The notes beneath the pieces are model-generated. The model was given only the letters and a program-made list of their open reading frames with translations. It had not been told where the DNA came from and searched no databases. From positions 3,677,010 through 3,741,009 of the forward strand of contig NZ_CM001974.1 of the NCBI RefSeq assembly GCF_000406105.1: DNA of 64,000 nucleotides, in the 5' to 3' direction. The position numbers and the translations under genes were made by a program. This document shows positions 16,712-26,520 of the stretch, piece after piece (positions within the stretch are counted from its first letter, which is position 1; the number at the start of each line of letters is the position of its first letter). This stretch comes from Dickeya chrysanthemi NCPPB 402 (lineage in GTDB: Bacteria; Pseudomonadota; Gammaproteobacteria; Enterobacterales; Enterobacteriaceae).

Positions 16712-17044
16712 CTTAATATGGCGCCCGTCATGTCACGTTTATCAATATCAACATCCTGTTTCTATCTGAGATATATTTTCAACGAAAACATGACGAAGAT
16801 AAAAATAATGTGACTTGTCAGCGTGGTACTCCTTGTCATAAAGCCATAGTATGTGAGGCGGTATCCCTCAAGGGGCGCAACCGGCGCACGTTAAGGAATA
16901 TCACCCACGTTTATTGCTTTTGTCGTCGTGCCAGAGGCGATTGACACCACAACGATGGACACAACAATAAGACCGGCACAAAAGCCTTAGGCGGAAATAA
17001 GACCCGATACATCACTCAATTATGCGGCTGCAAGTGAGAAGAAA

Positions 17045-18688
17045 ATGTCGAATAAACCGTTTTATTATCAAGATCCGTTTCCATTAGCGAAAGATAAAAC
17101 CGAATACCGTTTAATCAGCAGCGACTTTGTTTCCGTCAGCCAGTTTGAAGGCCAGGATATTCTCAAAGTCGACCCACAGGGGCTAACCTTGCTGGCTCAG
17201 CAGGCATTCCACGACGCCTCTTTCCTGTTGCGCCCGTCACACCAGCAACAAGTCGCCGATATTCTGCACGACCCGGAAGCCAGCGAAAACGACCGTTATG
17301 TCGCCCTGCAGTTCCTGCGTAACTCCGAAATCGCCGCCAAAGGCATCCTGCCGACCTGTCAGGATACCGGCACCGCCATTATCGTCGGTAAAAAAGGCCA
17401 GCGCGTGTGGACCAACGGCAACGATGCCGAAGCGCTGTCGCACGGGGTTTACAACACCTTTATCGAAGACAACCTGCGCTATTCCCAGAACGCGGCGCTG
17501 GATATGTACAAAGAGGTCAACACCGGCACCAACCTGCCGGCGCAGATAGACCTCTACAGCACCGAAGGCGATGAGTATAAATTCCTGTTCGTCACCAAAG
17601 GCGGCGGTTCCGCCAACAAAACCTATCTGTATCAGGAAACCAAAGCGCTGTTGTCACCGGGCAAGCTGACCAATTATCTGGTGGAAAAAATGCGTACGCT
17701 GGGCACCGCAGCTTGCCCGCCGTACCACATTGCCTTCGTCATCGGCGGCACCTCGGCGGAAACCAACCTGAAAACCGTGAAACTGGCTTCCACCCACTAC
17801 TACGACGAACTGCCGACCGAAGGCAACGAGCATGGTCAGGCGTTCCGCGACGTAGCGCTGGAACAGGAACTGCTGGAAGAAGCCCGTAATCTGGGGCTCG
17901 GCGCCCAGTTCGGCGGTAAATACTTCGCCCACGACGTGCGGGTGATCCGCCTGCCGCGTCACGGTGCTTCCTGCCCGGTCGGCATGGGCGTGTCCTGCTC
18001 GGCAGACCGCAACATCAAAGCCAAGATCAACCGTCAGGGCATCTGGCTGGAACAGTTGGAAACCAACCCCGGCAAATACATCCCGGAACACCTGCGTCAG
18101 GCCGGCGAAGGCGAAGTGGTGCGTATCGACCTGAACCGCCCGATGGCCGACATTCTCAAAACGCTGTCGCAGTACCCGGTTTCCACTCGCCTGTCGCTGA
18201 ACGGCACCATCATCGTGGCGCGCGACATTGCGCACGCCAAGCTGAAGGAACTGCTGGACAACGGCGGCGAACTGCCGCAATACGTGAAAGATCATCCGAT
18301 CTATTACGCCGGCCCCGCCAAAACGCCGGAAGGCTATGCCTCTGGTTCGCTCGGTCCGACGACCGCTGGCCGAATGGACTCCTATGTTGACCTGCTGCAA
18401 TCCCACGGCGGCAGCATGATCATGCTGGCCAAGGGCAACCGTAGCCAGCAGGTCACCGACGCCTGTAAGAAACACGGCGGTTTCTATCTCGGCAGCATCG
18501 GCGGCCCGGCGGCGATTCTGGCGCAGAACAGCATCAAGAGCCTGGAATGCGTGGAATACCCGGAACTGGGTATGGAAGCTATTTGGAAAATCGAAGTGGA
18601 AGACTTCCCGGCCTTTATCCTGGTGGATGACAAAGGCAACGACTTCTTCCAGGTGATCCAGTCGCAGAAATGCACCCGCTGCGGCTAA
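17045..18688 (+). CDS. fumA: Class I fumarate hydratase (FumA/FumB)
   Basis: 547 residues against 548 in E. coli FumA and FumB, with long identical blocks ([78 protein letters not shown]). The cysteines expected to hold the [4Fe-4S] cluster (TCQDTG, SCPVG, SCSAD) are present. It interconverts fumarate and malate in the cytoplasm. FumA and FumB cannot be told apart reliably; the upstream ArcA/FNR-like AT-rich elements leave both open. Nearest neighbours give no operon partner; a strong terminator follows. Confidence 0.93.
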   Translation: MSNKPFYYQDPFPLAKDKTEYRLISSDFVSVSQFEGQDILKVDPQGLTLLAQQAFHDASFLLRPSHQQQVADILHDPEASENDRYVALQFLRNSEIAAKGILPTCQDTGTAIIVGKKGQRVWTNGNDAEALSHGVYNTFIEDNLRYSQNAALDMYKEVNTGTNLPAQIDLYSTEGDEYKFLFVTKGGGSANKTYLYQETKALLSPGKLTNYLVEKMRTLGTAACPPYHIAFVIGGTSAETNLKTVKLASTHYYDELPTEGNEHGQAFRDVALEQELLEEARNLGLGAQFGGKYFAHDVRVIRLPRHGASCPVGMGVSCSADRNIKAKINRQGIWLEQLETNPGKYIPEHLRQAGEGEVVRIDLNRPMADILKTLSQYPVSTRLSLNGTIIVARDIAHAKLKELLDNGGELPQYVKDHPIYYAGPAKTPEGYASGSLGPTTAGRMDSYVDLLQSHGGSMIMLAKGNRSQQVTDACKKHGGFYLGSIGGPAAILAQNSIKSLECVEYPELGMEAIWKIEVEDFPAFILVDDKGNDFFQVIQSQKCTRCG

Positions 18689-18713
18689 GATTATCGCCTA
18701 TCGGATGCTGACC

Positions 18714-18743
18714 AAGGGGATGGCTGATGCCATCCCCTTTTTT
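18714..18743 (+). terminator. Rho-independent terminator of fumA
   Basis: AAGGGGATGGC and GCCATCCCCTT form an 11-bp stem with a short loop, followed by T5. Confidence 0.9.
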
Positions 18744-18889
18744 ATCACATCGCTTCGGCTCTATTCAGTCCTATTGCGCCCGGCACACCGATGGCGCATT
18801 ATCACGATAATTTAATGCATTATAAATGCAACTTATAGATATCCCGCTAAACAACGCATAAAATGGCGTCAGAAACTGAATCAACGAGG

Positions 18890-18919
18890 CCACTATGCAC
18901 GAAACCACTATGCAAGAAA
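18890..18919. repeat. 15-bp tandem duplication over the tehB start
   Basis: CCACTATGCACGAAA is followed at once by CCACTATGCAAGAAA. The duplication is in frame and gives tehB two possible start codons 15 bases apart (18895 and 18910). Confidence 0.85.
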
Positions 18920-19782
18920 CACAAGACTTGCTGTGCTATAAACAGATGCCGGTATGGAACAGCAGTACGCTGCCTGCGGCATTCCAGGAAAAACACAACA
19001 CCAAAGAAGGCACCTGGGCGAAGCTAGATATTATAAAAGGCGAGATGACGTTCGACCTGCTGACGGAACAAGGTGAAACCACAGAGCGTTTCCAGTTCTC
19101 GCCGCAACAACAACCCCCCTATATCGAACCGCAGTGCTGGCACCGCATTGTCTCGTTTTCAGACGATCTGGAATGTCAATTGGGCTTTTACTGCACGGCG
19201 GAAGACTATTACCACAAAAAATATGAGCTGACGCGCACCCACTCGGAAGTCATCAACGCCCTGCGTTATGTGCAACCGGGGAAAGCGCTGGATCTGGGCT
19301 GTGGCGGCGGGCGTAACGCGCTCTACCTGAACCTGAAAGGGTTTGACGTCACCGCCTGTGACAAGAACGCCATGAGTATTGATAAGCTCAATCACATCAT
19401 TGCCGATGAATCACTCAGCCGGATTGAGGCGTTCGTCCACGACATCAATCAGGCCGATGTTCGTCATCAGTACGATTTTATCCTGTCGACGGTAGTATTC
19501 ATGTTTCTGGAGCGGGCCTGCATCCCGGCTATCGTCAGCAACATGCAGGAGCACACGGTTGCCGGTGGCTATAATCTGATTGTCGCCGCCATGTCCACCG
19601 ACGATTTCCCCTGCCCACTGCCGTTCTCGTTTACCTTTGGGCACAACGAATTACACGACTATTACCGAGACTGGGAGATCGTAAAATACAACGAAGATGT
19701 CGGGGAATTGCACAAAACCGACGCCGACGGCAACCGCATCAAACTGCGCTTTGCCACGCTGCTGGCTCGCAAACCCGCCTGA
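18895..19782 (+). CDS. tehB: Tellurite-resistance methyltransferase TehB, long form
   Basis: 295 residues: an N-terminal DUF1971-like cupin part ([31 protein letters not shown] ... IEPQCWHRI) and a C-terminal SAM-dependent methyltransferase with motif [17 protein letters not shown]. coli TehB has only the second part; the long form is the one seen in Haemophilus. It detoxifies tellurite by methylation and the cytoplasmic location fits the absence of a signal. An AACGAGG before 18895 favours the first ATG; the second at 18910 lies in the duplicated 15-mer. No tehA neighbour is present. Confidence 0.9.
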   Translation: MHETTMQETQDLLCYKQMPVWNSSTLPAAFQEKHNTKEGTWAKLDIIKGEMTFDLLTEQGETTERFQFSPQQQPPYIEPQCWHRIVSFSDDLECQLGFYCTAEDYYHKKYELTRTHSEVINALRYVQPGKALDLGCGGGRNALYLNLKGFDVTACDKNAMSIDKLNHIIADESLSRIEAFVHDINQADVRHQYDFILSTVVFMFLERACIPAIVSNMQEHTVAGGYNLIVAAMSTDDFPCPLPFSFTFGHNELHDYYRDWEIVKYNEDVGELHKTDADGNRIKLRFATLLARKPA

Positions 19783-19810
19783 ACCTGACACCCCAAAAAC
19801 ACCATGCCTG

Positions 19811-19842
19811 AAAAAACACAGGGCCGGAAAACCGGCCCTGTG
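19811..19842 (-). terminator. Rho-independent terminator of ribB
   Basis: On the minus strand CACAGGGCCGG and its exact complement form an 11-bp stem with a TTTT loop, followed by a T6 run. It lies between the convergent tehB and ribB genes. Confidence 0.87.
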
Positions 19843-19867
19843 GCGATGCGATGTTGTCTGGCGACAA

Positions 19868-20521
19868 TCAGTTGGCTTTACACTCAGCCGCCTGACGGTA
19901 AGCCACCAGATCTTCGATAGTCAGCACCGGCATATTGTGCTGTTTCGCAAAGGTGATCACTTCCGGCGCATGCGCCATAGAACCATCGTCATTCGTCAGT
20001 TCGCACAACACGCCGAACGGTTTGAACCCCGCCAGACGCATCAAATCCACCGTCGCTTCGGTATGACCACCACGCGCCAGCACGCCGCCCGGTTGCGCAC
20101 GCAGCGGGAACACATGACCAGGGCGATTCAGATCGCTCGCACGGGCATCATCGGCAATCGCCGTGCGAATCGTCGTCAGGCGATCGGCGGCGGAGACGCC
20201 GGTAGTGACGCCTTCAGCGGCTTCAATCGTGACGGTGAACGCGGTCTGATAATGGCTGGAATTGTTTTCCACCATCATCGGCAGTTCCAGCTTCTGGCGA
20301 CGTTCTTCGGTGAGACACAGACACACGATGCCGCTGCCATGGCGAATGGTCAGCGCCATTTGTTCAACGGTCATGGTTTCGGCCGGGAAAATCATGTCAC
20401 CTTCGTTTTCCCTGTCTTCATCGTCCAGCACCATCACGCCGCGGCCTTGACGCAACGCATCCAGCGCACGTTCAACGCGTTCAACAGGGGTACCGAATTC
20501 GGAAAGTAAAGTCTGATTCAT
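19868..20521 (-). CDS. ribB: 3,4-dihydroxy-2-butanone 4-phosphate synthase
   Basis: 217 residues, the same as E. coli RibB, with the conserved [13 protein letters not shown] active-site loop, [29 protein letters not shown] and HVFPLRA blocks. It converts ribulose 5-phosphate into the four-carbon precursor of riboflavin in the cytoplasm. It stands alone behind an FMN riboswitch and 118 bases of leader, so FMN shuts off its expression. No GTP cyclohydrolase II domain is fused. Confidence 0.96.
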   Translation of the reverse strand: MNQTLLSEFGTPVERVERALDALRQGRGVMVLDDEDRENEGDMIFPAETMTVEQMALTIRHGSGIVCLCLTEERRQKLELPMMVENNSSHYQTAFTVTIEAAEGVTTGVSAADRLTTIRTAIADDARASDLNRPGHVFPLRAQPGGVLARGGHTEATVDLMRLAGFKPFGVLCELTNDDGSMAHAPEVITFAKQHNMPVLTIEDLVAYRQAAECKAN

Positions 20522-20649
20522 GGTAAAAAAACCTCATTGTTAATATGGATTACCAGAACCAGGGCGAACTTGAGGAGTCGCTGATGCAAGCTGAAAAACA
20601 GCGGCAAAAGCGCAAAAATAACGCGGGCAGGCGCTAACCTGTCAGAAAC

Positions 20650-20809
20650 CGTTACTCTCTCCCATCCGGACTATTACCGTCGGCCCCGGAATTACACCGG
20701 ATCTGCTGACCTCAAACGATACCGCTTGAGCGCTCGCGGGCTTTCAGTCGGCCTTAGGCGCAAACTGGTTTACCGCCGGTGGGGAATTGCACCCCGCCCT
20801 GAGAATAAG
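20650..20809 (-). promoter_or_regulatory. FMN riboswitch (RFN element) of ribB
   Basis: Read on the minus strand it starts with TTATTCTCAGGGCGGGGTGC, continues with AATTCCCCACCGGCGGTAAA and closes with GATGGGAGAGAGTAACGG, the conserved blocks of the RFN aptamer. It sits in the 5' leader of ribB. Confidence 0.95.
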
Positions 20810-20970
20810 CAGAGTTACTATAACGCTAACCGAAGAGAGGGGCAATCGCTAACCCTACTGATAGATCGCAAAATTCATAAGATACAAATCACTTTTTGTT
20901 TATACCGAGCAGGTCTGGCATTACACTGAGAACATATCCACCGTTTCGTCAAACAGTTCAGGAAAGCGTC

Positions 20971-21255
20971 ATGATTGACCCGAAAAAGTTAGAGCAAATT
21001 GCTCGTCAGGTGCAAGAATCCATGCCGAAAGGCATCCGGGAATTTGGCGAAGATATGGAGAAGAAAATCCGTCAGATTTTACAGTCGCAGTTGGGCAAGC
21101 TGGACGTGGTCAGCCGTGAGGAATTCGATGTACAAACCCAGGTGCTGCTGCGTACTCGTGAGAAACTGGCGTTGCTGGAACAGCGCGTGAGCGCACTGGA
21201 AGCAAAAGCCGCCGGCAGCGAAGCCGGGCAGCAACCGCCCGCCGACCCGCAGTAA
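20971..21255 (+). CDS. ubiK: Ubiquinone biosynthesis accessory factor UbiK (YqiC)
   Basis: 94 residues, short and highly charged, beginning [21 protein letters not shown] as in the YqiC/BMFP family; the second half is a predicted trimeric coiled coil ([21 protein letters not shown]). The start at 20971 is preceded by CAGGAAAG. UbiK assists aerobic ubiquinone synthesis with UbiJ and binds membranes. Unlike many enterobacteria it is not directly linked to ribB on the same strand but is divergent from it, an arrangement also known from E. coli (ribB and yqiC neighbours). Confidence 0.9.
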   Translation: MIDPKKLEQIARQVQESMPKGIREFGEDMEKKIRQILQSQLGKLDVVSREEFDVQTQVLLRTREKLALLEQRVSALEAKAAGSEAGQQPPADPQ

Positions 21256-21274
21256 TCCCCACGGCGGCGCTACG

Positions 21275-21301
21275 CCAGACAGGGCCTCGGCCCCTGTCTG
21301 G
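21275..21301. terminator. Hairpin between convergent ubiK and yjeH
   Basis: CCAGACAGGG and CCCCTGTCTGG pair over ten bases around a CCTCGG loop. There is no long T run on either side, so it may act weakly in both directions. Confidence 0.55.
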
Positions 21302-21311
21302 TTGTCCGGCG

Positions 21312-22565
21312 CTAACCGGTCGCAACAGCCTCGTGTTTTGCAGGCAGCATCAGCCACAGCACCGCCAGCATGCCTAACGCATACAGCGACTTCCAGCCCA
21401 GCGTCAGCAACAACGCTACGCACAATACACTTCCAACGCCCGCCATCACCCGCGAACGGCCATGCAGCAGCCGCCATCCCGCCAACATGCACAGCAGATA
21501 AATCAAAATAAAAATGCCGTTGGCGTAAACGATCAGTTCAGACAACGGCAGTTGCAGCCAATAGATAAGCAGACAGCAGATCAGGCAGCAGGCCACTACC
21601 AGCGATAACGCATTCACCGGCGCACGCGATGCGGATAAACGTGCCAGACGGCTCCCTTCCGGTGCTTGCGACCACACCAGCCGGGCAAAACCCTGAGTAT
21701 AGATATTCACGCTGGCGAAACAGGCGAGATAACCCACGATGCAGGCCAGCCACAATGCATGGTCGCCGAATAGCCGCACCACCACGCCGGGCAGCGATGC
21801 GGTGGCCGCCTGACGGGGGCCGTAAGCGCCGAAATGCAGTACTGCGACGGTACATCCCCAATAGACGGCGCCGGCCAGCAACATACCGATCAGCAACGCG
21901 CGTGGAAAATCACGCTCGGGTGACCTGAATTCAGTCGCCAGATGCGCAAAAGCCTCCAGTCCGACAAAGCACCAGAACATCACCGCCAGCGCATCCAGCA
22001 TCTTCACACCGTTAATCTCCGCGAGTGCGGGCCACGGTATCTGAGACAACGTTATCTGTCCCTTCCACCAGATCGCCGCCACCAGCAACACCACCAGCAG
22101 CGCAATCAGCGTCTGCACCGTCGCGCTGGAACCGGCGCTACGCATTCCCAGCAGCCAAATCACCGCCAGCGTCAACAATTGCACCAACAGTAAGCCACCG
22201 GCACTCAACCCAAAGGCCGCCTGCCAGAAACCAGACGCAATCTGCATTGCCGCGGGCAAGCCAACCGGGATTACGGATAAGAATAACCAGCCGGTCACTC
22301 TGGCTAAACGGGGGCCGAACGCCAGCCGGACAAAATGCGCCGCGCCGCCGGCATTCGGAAAGTGTCGGCCCAACGAAGCAAAAGCAATCGCAATCGGAAA
22401 CACCAGGCCAATCAGCAGCGGCCAGGCCCACAGGCTATCGCCCCGCGACTGCTCCGCCACCAATGCGGGCACAGCAAACACGCCGGTTCCCAACAACGAG
22501 GTCGACAATAACCCGATGCCCTGAACCAGCCCCAACTCCTGTCTTAAGGTATTCTTACCGCTCAC
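21312..22565 (-). CDS. yjeH: L-methionine/branched-chain amino acid exporter YjeH
   Basis: 417 residues with about 11-12 helices, very like E. coli YjeH (LRQELGLVQGIGLLSTSLLGTGVFAVPALVAE, GWLFLSVIPVGLPAAMQIASGF). It belongs to the APC superfamily and exports methionine and branched-chain amino acids. I place the start at the GTG at 22565 (VSGKNTLRQELG), which matches the E. coli length and has AAGG upstream; the ATG at 22634 adds 23 residues without family support. Transcribed towards ubiK. Confidence 0.9.
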   Translation of the reverse strand: MSGKNTLRQELGLVQGIGLLSTSLLGTGVFAVPALVAEQSRGDSLWAWPLLIGLVFPIAIAFASLGRHFPNAGGAAHFVRLAFGPRLARVTGWLFLSVIPVGLPAAMQIASGFWQAAFGLSAGGLLLVQLLTLAVIWLLGMRSAGSSATVQTLIALLVVLLVAAIWWKGQITLSQIPWPALAEINGVKMLDALAVMFWCFVGLEAFAHLATEFRSPERDFPRALLIGMLLAGAVYWGCTVAVLHFGAYGPRQAATASLPGVVVRLFGDHALWLACIVGYLACFASVNIYTQGFARLVWSQAPEGSRLARLSASRAPVNALSLVVACCLICCLLIYWLQLPLSELIVYANGIFILIYLLCMLAGWRLLHGRSRVMAGVGSVLCVALLLTLGWKSLYALGMLAVLWLMLPAKHEAVATG

Positions 22566-22652
22566 TGTCTGCACCTTGCCGCCAGCCGACAGGTTTACTG
22601 CCCGACACCGACATACTGAACGCGATCGCTGCATGAACGATTGCGGTGAAAG

Positions 22653-22678
22653 TAAAAAGCCCCCGAGAACGGAGGCTT
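22653..22678 (-). terminator. Rho-independent terminator of zipA
   Basis: On the minus strand AAGCCTCC and GGGGGCTT pair with one mismatch around a GTTCTC loop and are followed by TTTTTAC. It lies 50 bases after the zipA stop. Confidence 0.75.
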
Positions 22679-22710
22679 GTGAAAAGAGAGAGCATTAACG
22701 ATACGCTACC

Positions 22711-22758
22711 GTTATTCGCCCCGAGCGTTATTCGCCCTGAGCGCTGTTCGCCTTGAGC
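22711..22758. repeat. Three tandem 16-bp units at the 3' end of zipA
   Basis: GTTATTCGCCCCGAGC, GTTATTCGCCCTGAGC and GCTGTTCGCCTTGAGC follow each other. The outer copy lies beyond the zipA stop, the middle one contains it and the inner one encodes the last residues. Confidence 0.85.
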
Positions 22759-23672
22759 ACATCGCGAATACGGGCTTTATACGCTTCCACCTTCTGCGGC
22801 GTCATCAGGCGACGCTCGTCATCCAGCACCACGCCGCCGACATCATCGGCGATACGTTGAGCGGATTGCAGCATCAGCTTGAAATTCTGACTCGCATCGC
22901 CATACGAAGGCACCATCATGAAAATCGACACGCCCGGCGTGGTAAATTCCGACATGGCTTCCACGTTGAAAGAACCGGGTTTAACCATGTTAGCCAGACT
23001 GAACAACACCGGCCCACTGCCGGCCGGATTAACATGGCGGTGGAAGATGTTCATTTCACCGAACTGGAACCCCGCCTGCAACACGCTTTGCAACAGCAAC
23101 TCGCCGCCAATCACGCCGCCCTGATGAGCCGCTACGTGCAAGACCAGCACCGCTTCTTGCGGTGGTTCATGTTGCACCTGTGGCTCATGTTGTACCGTTG
23201 CCGGCGCGTCAGGCACAGGATCAGGTTGCCGGTGATAGGTTTCCGGCACCGGCTCATTAACCGCTTGTACAGGCTCTGCCGACTGGGATGGCGGCTGCTG
23301 ATAGCGAGGCTGCGGTTCTGCATGTGGCGTAACAGGCTGGCGCAACGGCGCTGGTGGTTCAACATCGTCCAGTAACGGGTCATACACCGGCGATTCCTGC
23401 CTGAAGGCGGGCTCTGGACGCTCGCCTGAAGGCGCATAATCGCCGGACGGCGTATTTTTCTGGCTGCGGGAAGAGGTTACCCGCACTTCACCAACCCCGT
23501 CGTCAAGCTCCTCCAGCGGGGCGTCATCACGCTTTGGCTTCAGGCGTTTTACCGGACGATCGCGGAAAAGGGACGAGCGCTCCTTACGGCTTGTCCAAAG
23601 ACCATGCAGTAACAGTGCTATAATTGCGATCGCGCCAACGACAATCAAGATCAGACGCAGGTCCTGCATCAT
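22728..23672 (-). CDS. zipA: Cell division protein ZipA
   Basis: 314 residues. The N-terminal anchor [26 protein letters not shown] and the basic segment [23 protein letters not shown] match E. coli ZipA; then comes a long P/Q-rich linker (about 75-170) and the FtsZ-binding C-terminal domain ([46 protein letters not shown]). It tethers the Z-ring to the inner membrane. Divergent from cysZ, as in E. coli. The C-terminal residues NSAQGE lie in a 16-base tandem repeat. Confidence 0.95.
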   Translation of the reverse strand: MMQDLRLILIVVGAIAIIALLLHGLWTSRKERSSLFRDRPVKRLKPKRDDAPLEELDDGVGEVRVTSSRSQKNTPSGDYAPSGERPEPAFRQESPVYDPLLDDVEPPAPLRQPVTPHAEPQPRYQQPPSQSAEPVQAVNEPVPETYHRQPDPVPDAPATVQHEPQVQHEPPQEAVLVLHVAAHQGGVIGGELLLQSVLQAGFQFGEMNIFHRHVNPAGSGPVLFSLANMVKPGSFNVEAMSEFTTPGVSIFMMVPSYGDASQNFKLMLQSAQRIADDVGGVVLDDERRLMTPQKVEAYKARIRDVLKANSAQGE

Positions 23673-23895
23673 TGCTATCCCAGTTATTCCAATACATTGC
23701 CACTACGGCAAATACACATACCTCTAACTGTATTTGCCTGTGTACCCAAGTGCAAGTCCATGCACTAGTTTATGATAATAAAGATCGACTGCGGGCATTT
23801 TTTTGCCGTTTTTTCATGCAAATCGCAACTAGCCAGTCGAAAACCATCCCGATATGATGCCGTAACCTGCATATCCTAAGGTGAGAAACCGCACC

Positions 23896-24666
23896 ATGTC
23901 TTACACGCAACACCTTGATCCCAAACACAGCGGCCTGCATTATTTTCTGAAAGGCTGGCAACTGCTGTCGTTACCCGGCATTCGCCGTTTTGTCATTCTT
24001 CCTATGCTGATGAATATCCTGCTGATGGGCGGCGCTTTTTGGTGGCTATTTCGCCAGTTGGGAAACTGGGTTCCGCAACTTATGACCCATGTACCGGAAT
24101 GGCTACAGTGGCTGAGTTACCTGCTCTGGCCGCTGGTGACCCTCTCCGTATTGCTGGTGTTCAGCTATTTCTTCAGCACCCTTACCAATCTGATTGCCGC
24201 ACCGTTTAATGGGTTACTGGCAGAGCAACTGGAAGCCCGGCTAACCGGTCAGCCGCTGCCGGCCAGCGGAATACTTGATATCGCCAAAGACGTCCCGCGC
24301 ATTATGCGGCGCGAAGTGCAAAAACTGGCCTATTATTTACCCCGTGTACTGGTGCTACTGCTGCTGTATTTCGTGCCCGGCGTCGGCCAGACGATCATAC
24401 CGGTGGTATGGTTTCTGTTTGGCGCCTGGATGCTGGCAATCCAATACTGCGATTATCCGTTCGACAATCACAAGGTCGGTTTCGTCACCATGCGAGAGGC
24501 ATTACGGCAGAACAAACTGACCAATCTGCAATTTGGCGCGCTGGTCAGCCTGTGCACGATGGTGCCGGTGCTGAATCTGTTAATCATGCCGGTCGCCGTC
24601 TGCGGCGCGACGGCCTTATGGGTCGATCGTTACCGTCATCTTTCCGGTACGCAGCCACGGGCGTAA
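23896..24666 (+). CDS. cysZ: Sulfate transporter CysZ
   Basis: 256 residues with four or more hydrophobic segments; the start region [30 protein letters not shown] and the block [18 protein letters not shown] are typical of CysZ. It brings sulfate into the cell for cysteine synthesis. The ATG at 23896 is preceded by AAGGTGAGAAA; five extra in-frame codons upstream are ignored. It precedes cysK on the same strand with a 175-base gap that would hold a separate, probably CysB-controlled, promoter. Confidence 0.94.
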   Translation: MSYTQHLDPKHSGLHYFLKGWQLLSLPGIRRFVILPMLMNILLMGGAFWWLFRQLGNWVPQLMTHVPEWLQWLSYLLWPLVTLSVLLVFSYFFSTLTNLIAAPFNGLLAEQLEARLTGQPLPASGILDIAKDVPRIMRREVQKLAYYLPRVLVLLLLYFVPGVGQTIIPVVWFLFGAWMLAIQYCDYPFDNHKVGFVTMREALRQNKLTNLQFGALVSLCTMVPVLNLLIMPVAVCGATALWVDRYRHLSGTQPRA

Positions 24667-24841
24667 CCGGGAACCTTGAGCGGGAAAAATGTCGGAGTAT
24701 CGATGTTCTATAACTGGATGTTGGGAAAAACATATTTCCTCAGAACATATCGATATAGCGATTCTTTCCTTCACTGGTTTTCCCGAACAGGTATTCTCTC
24801 TGTGGTTCGCAAAAATTTCATACAGTTATTAAGGACGGGCT

Positions 24842-25810
24842 ATGAGTAAGATCTACGAAGACAATTCTTTCACTATCGGCCATACGCCGCTGGTTCGTCT
24901 GAATCGCATCGGCAATGGGCGTATTCTGGCTAAGGTGGAGTCACGTAACCCGAGCTTCAGCGTCAAATGCCGCATCGGTGCCAACCTGATTTGGGATGCC
25001 GAAAAACGCGGTGTGTTGAAGCCCGGCGTCGAACTCGTAGAGCCGACCAGCGGTAATACCGGTATTGCGCTGGCGTATGTAGCGGCGGCGCGCGGTTACA
25101 AACTGACGCTGACCATGCCGGAAACCATGAGCCTTGAGCGCCGTAAGTTACTTAAAGCGCTGGGCGCCAATCTGGTGCTGACTGAAGGCGCCAAAGGCAT
25201 GAAAGGCGCTATCGCCAAAGCCGAAGAAATCGTGGCCGGCGACCCGCAGCATTATCTGTTGCTGCAGCAGTTCAGCAACCCGGCCAACCCGGAAATTCAT
25301 GAAAAAACCACCGGTCCGGAAATCTGGGAAGACACCGACGGTGAAGTCGATGTGTTTATCGCAGGTGTCGGCACCGGCGGCACATTGACCGGCGTTAGCC
25401 GCTATATCAAGCAGACCAAAGGCAGGGCGATTATCTCCGTGGCCGTTGAGCCGACCGACTCGCCGGTCATCACCCAGGCGCTGGCCGGCGAAGAAATCAA
25501 ACCCGGTCCGCACAAGATCCAGGGGATCGGCGCAGGGTTTATTCCAGCCAACCTGGACCTGAAATTGGTCGATCGTGTCGAGCGTATCACCAACGAAGAG
25601 GCGATCAACACGGCTCGTCGCCTGATGGAAGAAGAAGGTATTCTGGCAGGGATTTCCTCCGGCGCAGCGGTAGCAGCAGCGATTAACCTGTTGAAAGAAG
25701 AGGAATTTGCCAACAAAACCATCGTCGTAATCCTGCCTTCTTCCGGTGAGCGTTACCTCAGTACCGCACTCTTTGCCGATCTGTTCACCGAGCAGGAATT
25801 ACAGCAGTAA
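24842..25810 (+). CDS. cysK: Cysteine synthase A (O-acetylserine sulfhydrylase)
   Basis: 322 residues against 323 in E. coli. The PLP-binding region reads [19 protein letters not shown], the substrate loop [19 protein letters not shown] and the PLP-phosphate loop [14 protein letters not shown]. It joins O-acetylserine and sulfide to form cysteine. A second isoenzyme, cysM, lies at 33.8 kb. It is followed by a strong terminator before the pts operon. Confidence 0.96.
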   Translation: MSKIYEDNSFTIGHTPLVRLNRIGNGRILAKVESRNPSFSVKCRIGANLIWDAEKRGVLKPGVELVEPTSGNTGIALAYVAAARGYKLTLTMPETMSLERRKLLKALGANLVLTEGAKGMKGAIAKAEEIVAGDPQHYLLLQQFSNPANPEIHEKTTGPEIWEDTDGEVDVFIAGVGTGGTLTGVSRYIKQTKGRAIISVAVEPTDSPVITQALAGEEIKPGPHKIQGIGAGFIPANLDLKLVDRVERITNEEAINTARRLMEEEGILAGISSGAAVAAAINLLKEEEFANKTIVVILPSSGERYLSTALFADLFTEQELQQ

Positions 25811-25842
25811 GTCATCCTTCTCGCGAGTGTGATTCAAAAGTT

Positions 25843-25870
25843 AAAAAAGCACCCTTCCGGGTGCTTTTTT
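25843..25870 (+). terminator. Rho-independent terminator of cysK
   Basis: GCACCC and GGGTGC form a stem around TTCC, flanked by A6 and T6, so the stem can be extended by A-T pairs. Confidence 0.93.
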
Positions 25871-25885
25871 GTGGCAGAGTTCAAA
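25870..25885. promoter_or_regulatory. Probable CRP site of the ptsH P0 promoter
   Basis: TGTGGCAGAGTTCAAA is a degenerate CRP site, but it matches in sequence and relative place the CRP site upstream of the E. coli ptsH promoter, and lies about 60 bases before the Mlc operator. Confidence 0.5.
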
Positions 25886-25940
25886 CTTTCTGTTACTTGC
25901 ACATTGCTTTTCCGCGCCAGGTTTAGTATTTAACCGGACA

Positions 25941-25964
25941 ATTATTTTGATGCGTGAAATTAAT
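25941..25964. promoter_or_regulatory. Mlc operator of the ptsHI-crr operon
   Basis: ATTATTTTGATG followed by CGTGAAATTAAT is a near-palindrome almost identical to the Mlc binding site at the E. coli ptsH P0 promoter. It would couple pts expression to glucose transport. Confidence 0.72.
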
Positions 25965-26215
25965 ATCCGGCAGAGCCCCCACATACGGATATCATTCTTG
26001 CGACATGAAGCTGCAGGGCCGGACGCTTTATTACCGCAGGAACAACGAGCAAGGGGCATTACCGACTTAACCAGGGGTAAACGCACTCCGTTTCCCTTAC
26101 CGCATCCCGGCCTGTCCTGAACCAGTCAGGGCAACCAAGCAAGCTAAAGTTCAGCACATACACTAAACTTTAGTTCCACAACATGAACCTAATCCAACAA
26201 GTTGGGGAAAACAGA

Positions 26216-26473
26216 ATGTTCAAGCAAGAAGTAACGATTACCGCGCCAAATGGTCTGCACACTCGTCCTGCCGCACAGTTCGTGAAAGAAGCTAAAGGCT
26301 TTACCTCTGAAATCACCGTCACCTCCAACGGTAAAAGCGCCAGCGCGAAAAGCCTGTTCAAACTGCAGACTCTGGGTCTGACTCAAGGGACTGTCGTAAC
26401 GATTTCTGCCGAAGGTGAAGACGAGCAGCAAGCCGTTGAACATCTGGTTAAACTGATGGCTGAGCTTGAGTAA
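26216..26473 (+). CDS. ptsH: Phosphocarrier protein HPr
   Basis: 85 residues, starting [21 protein letters not shown]. His15 (in GLHTRPA) takes the phosphate from enzyme I and Ser46 lies in [10 protein letters not shown] use the ATG at 26216; an upstream in-frame ATG at 26183 would add 11 unlikely residues. The 350-base leader holds Mlc and CRP sites and an 8-bp inverted repeat (CTAAAGTT/AACTTTAG at 26144-26173) around a probable proximal promoter. First gene of ptsH-ptsI-crr. Confidence 0.97.
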   Translation: MFKQEVTITAPNGLHTRPAAQFVKEAKGFTSEITVTSNGKSASAKSLFKLQTLGLTQGTVVTISAEGEDEQQAVEHLVKLMAELE

Positions 26474-26520
26474 ACGGCCCGCTATCTTTAGTGAACATCA
26501 GAATCAAGTAAGGTAGGGTT

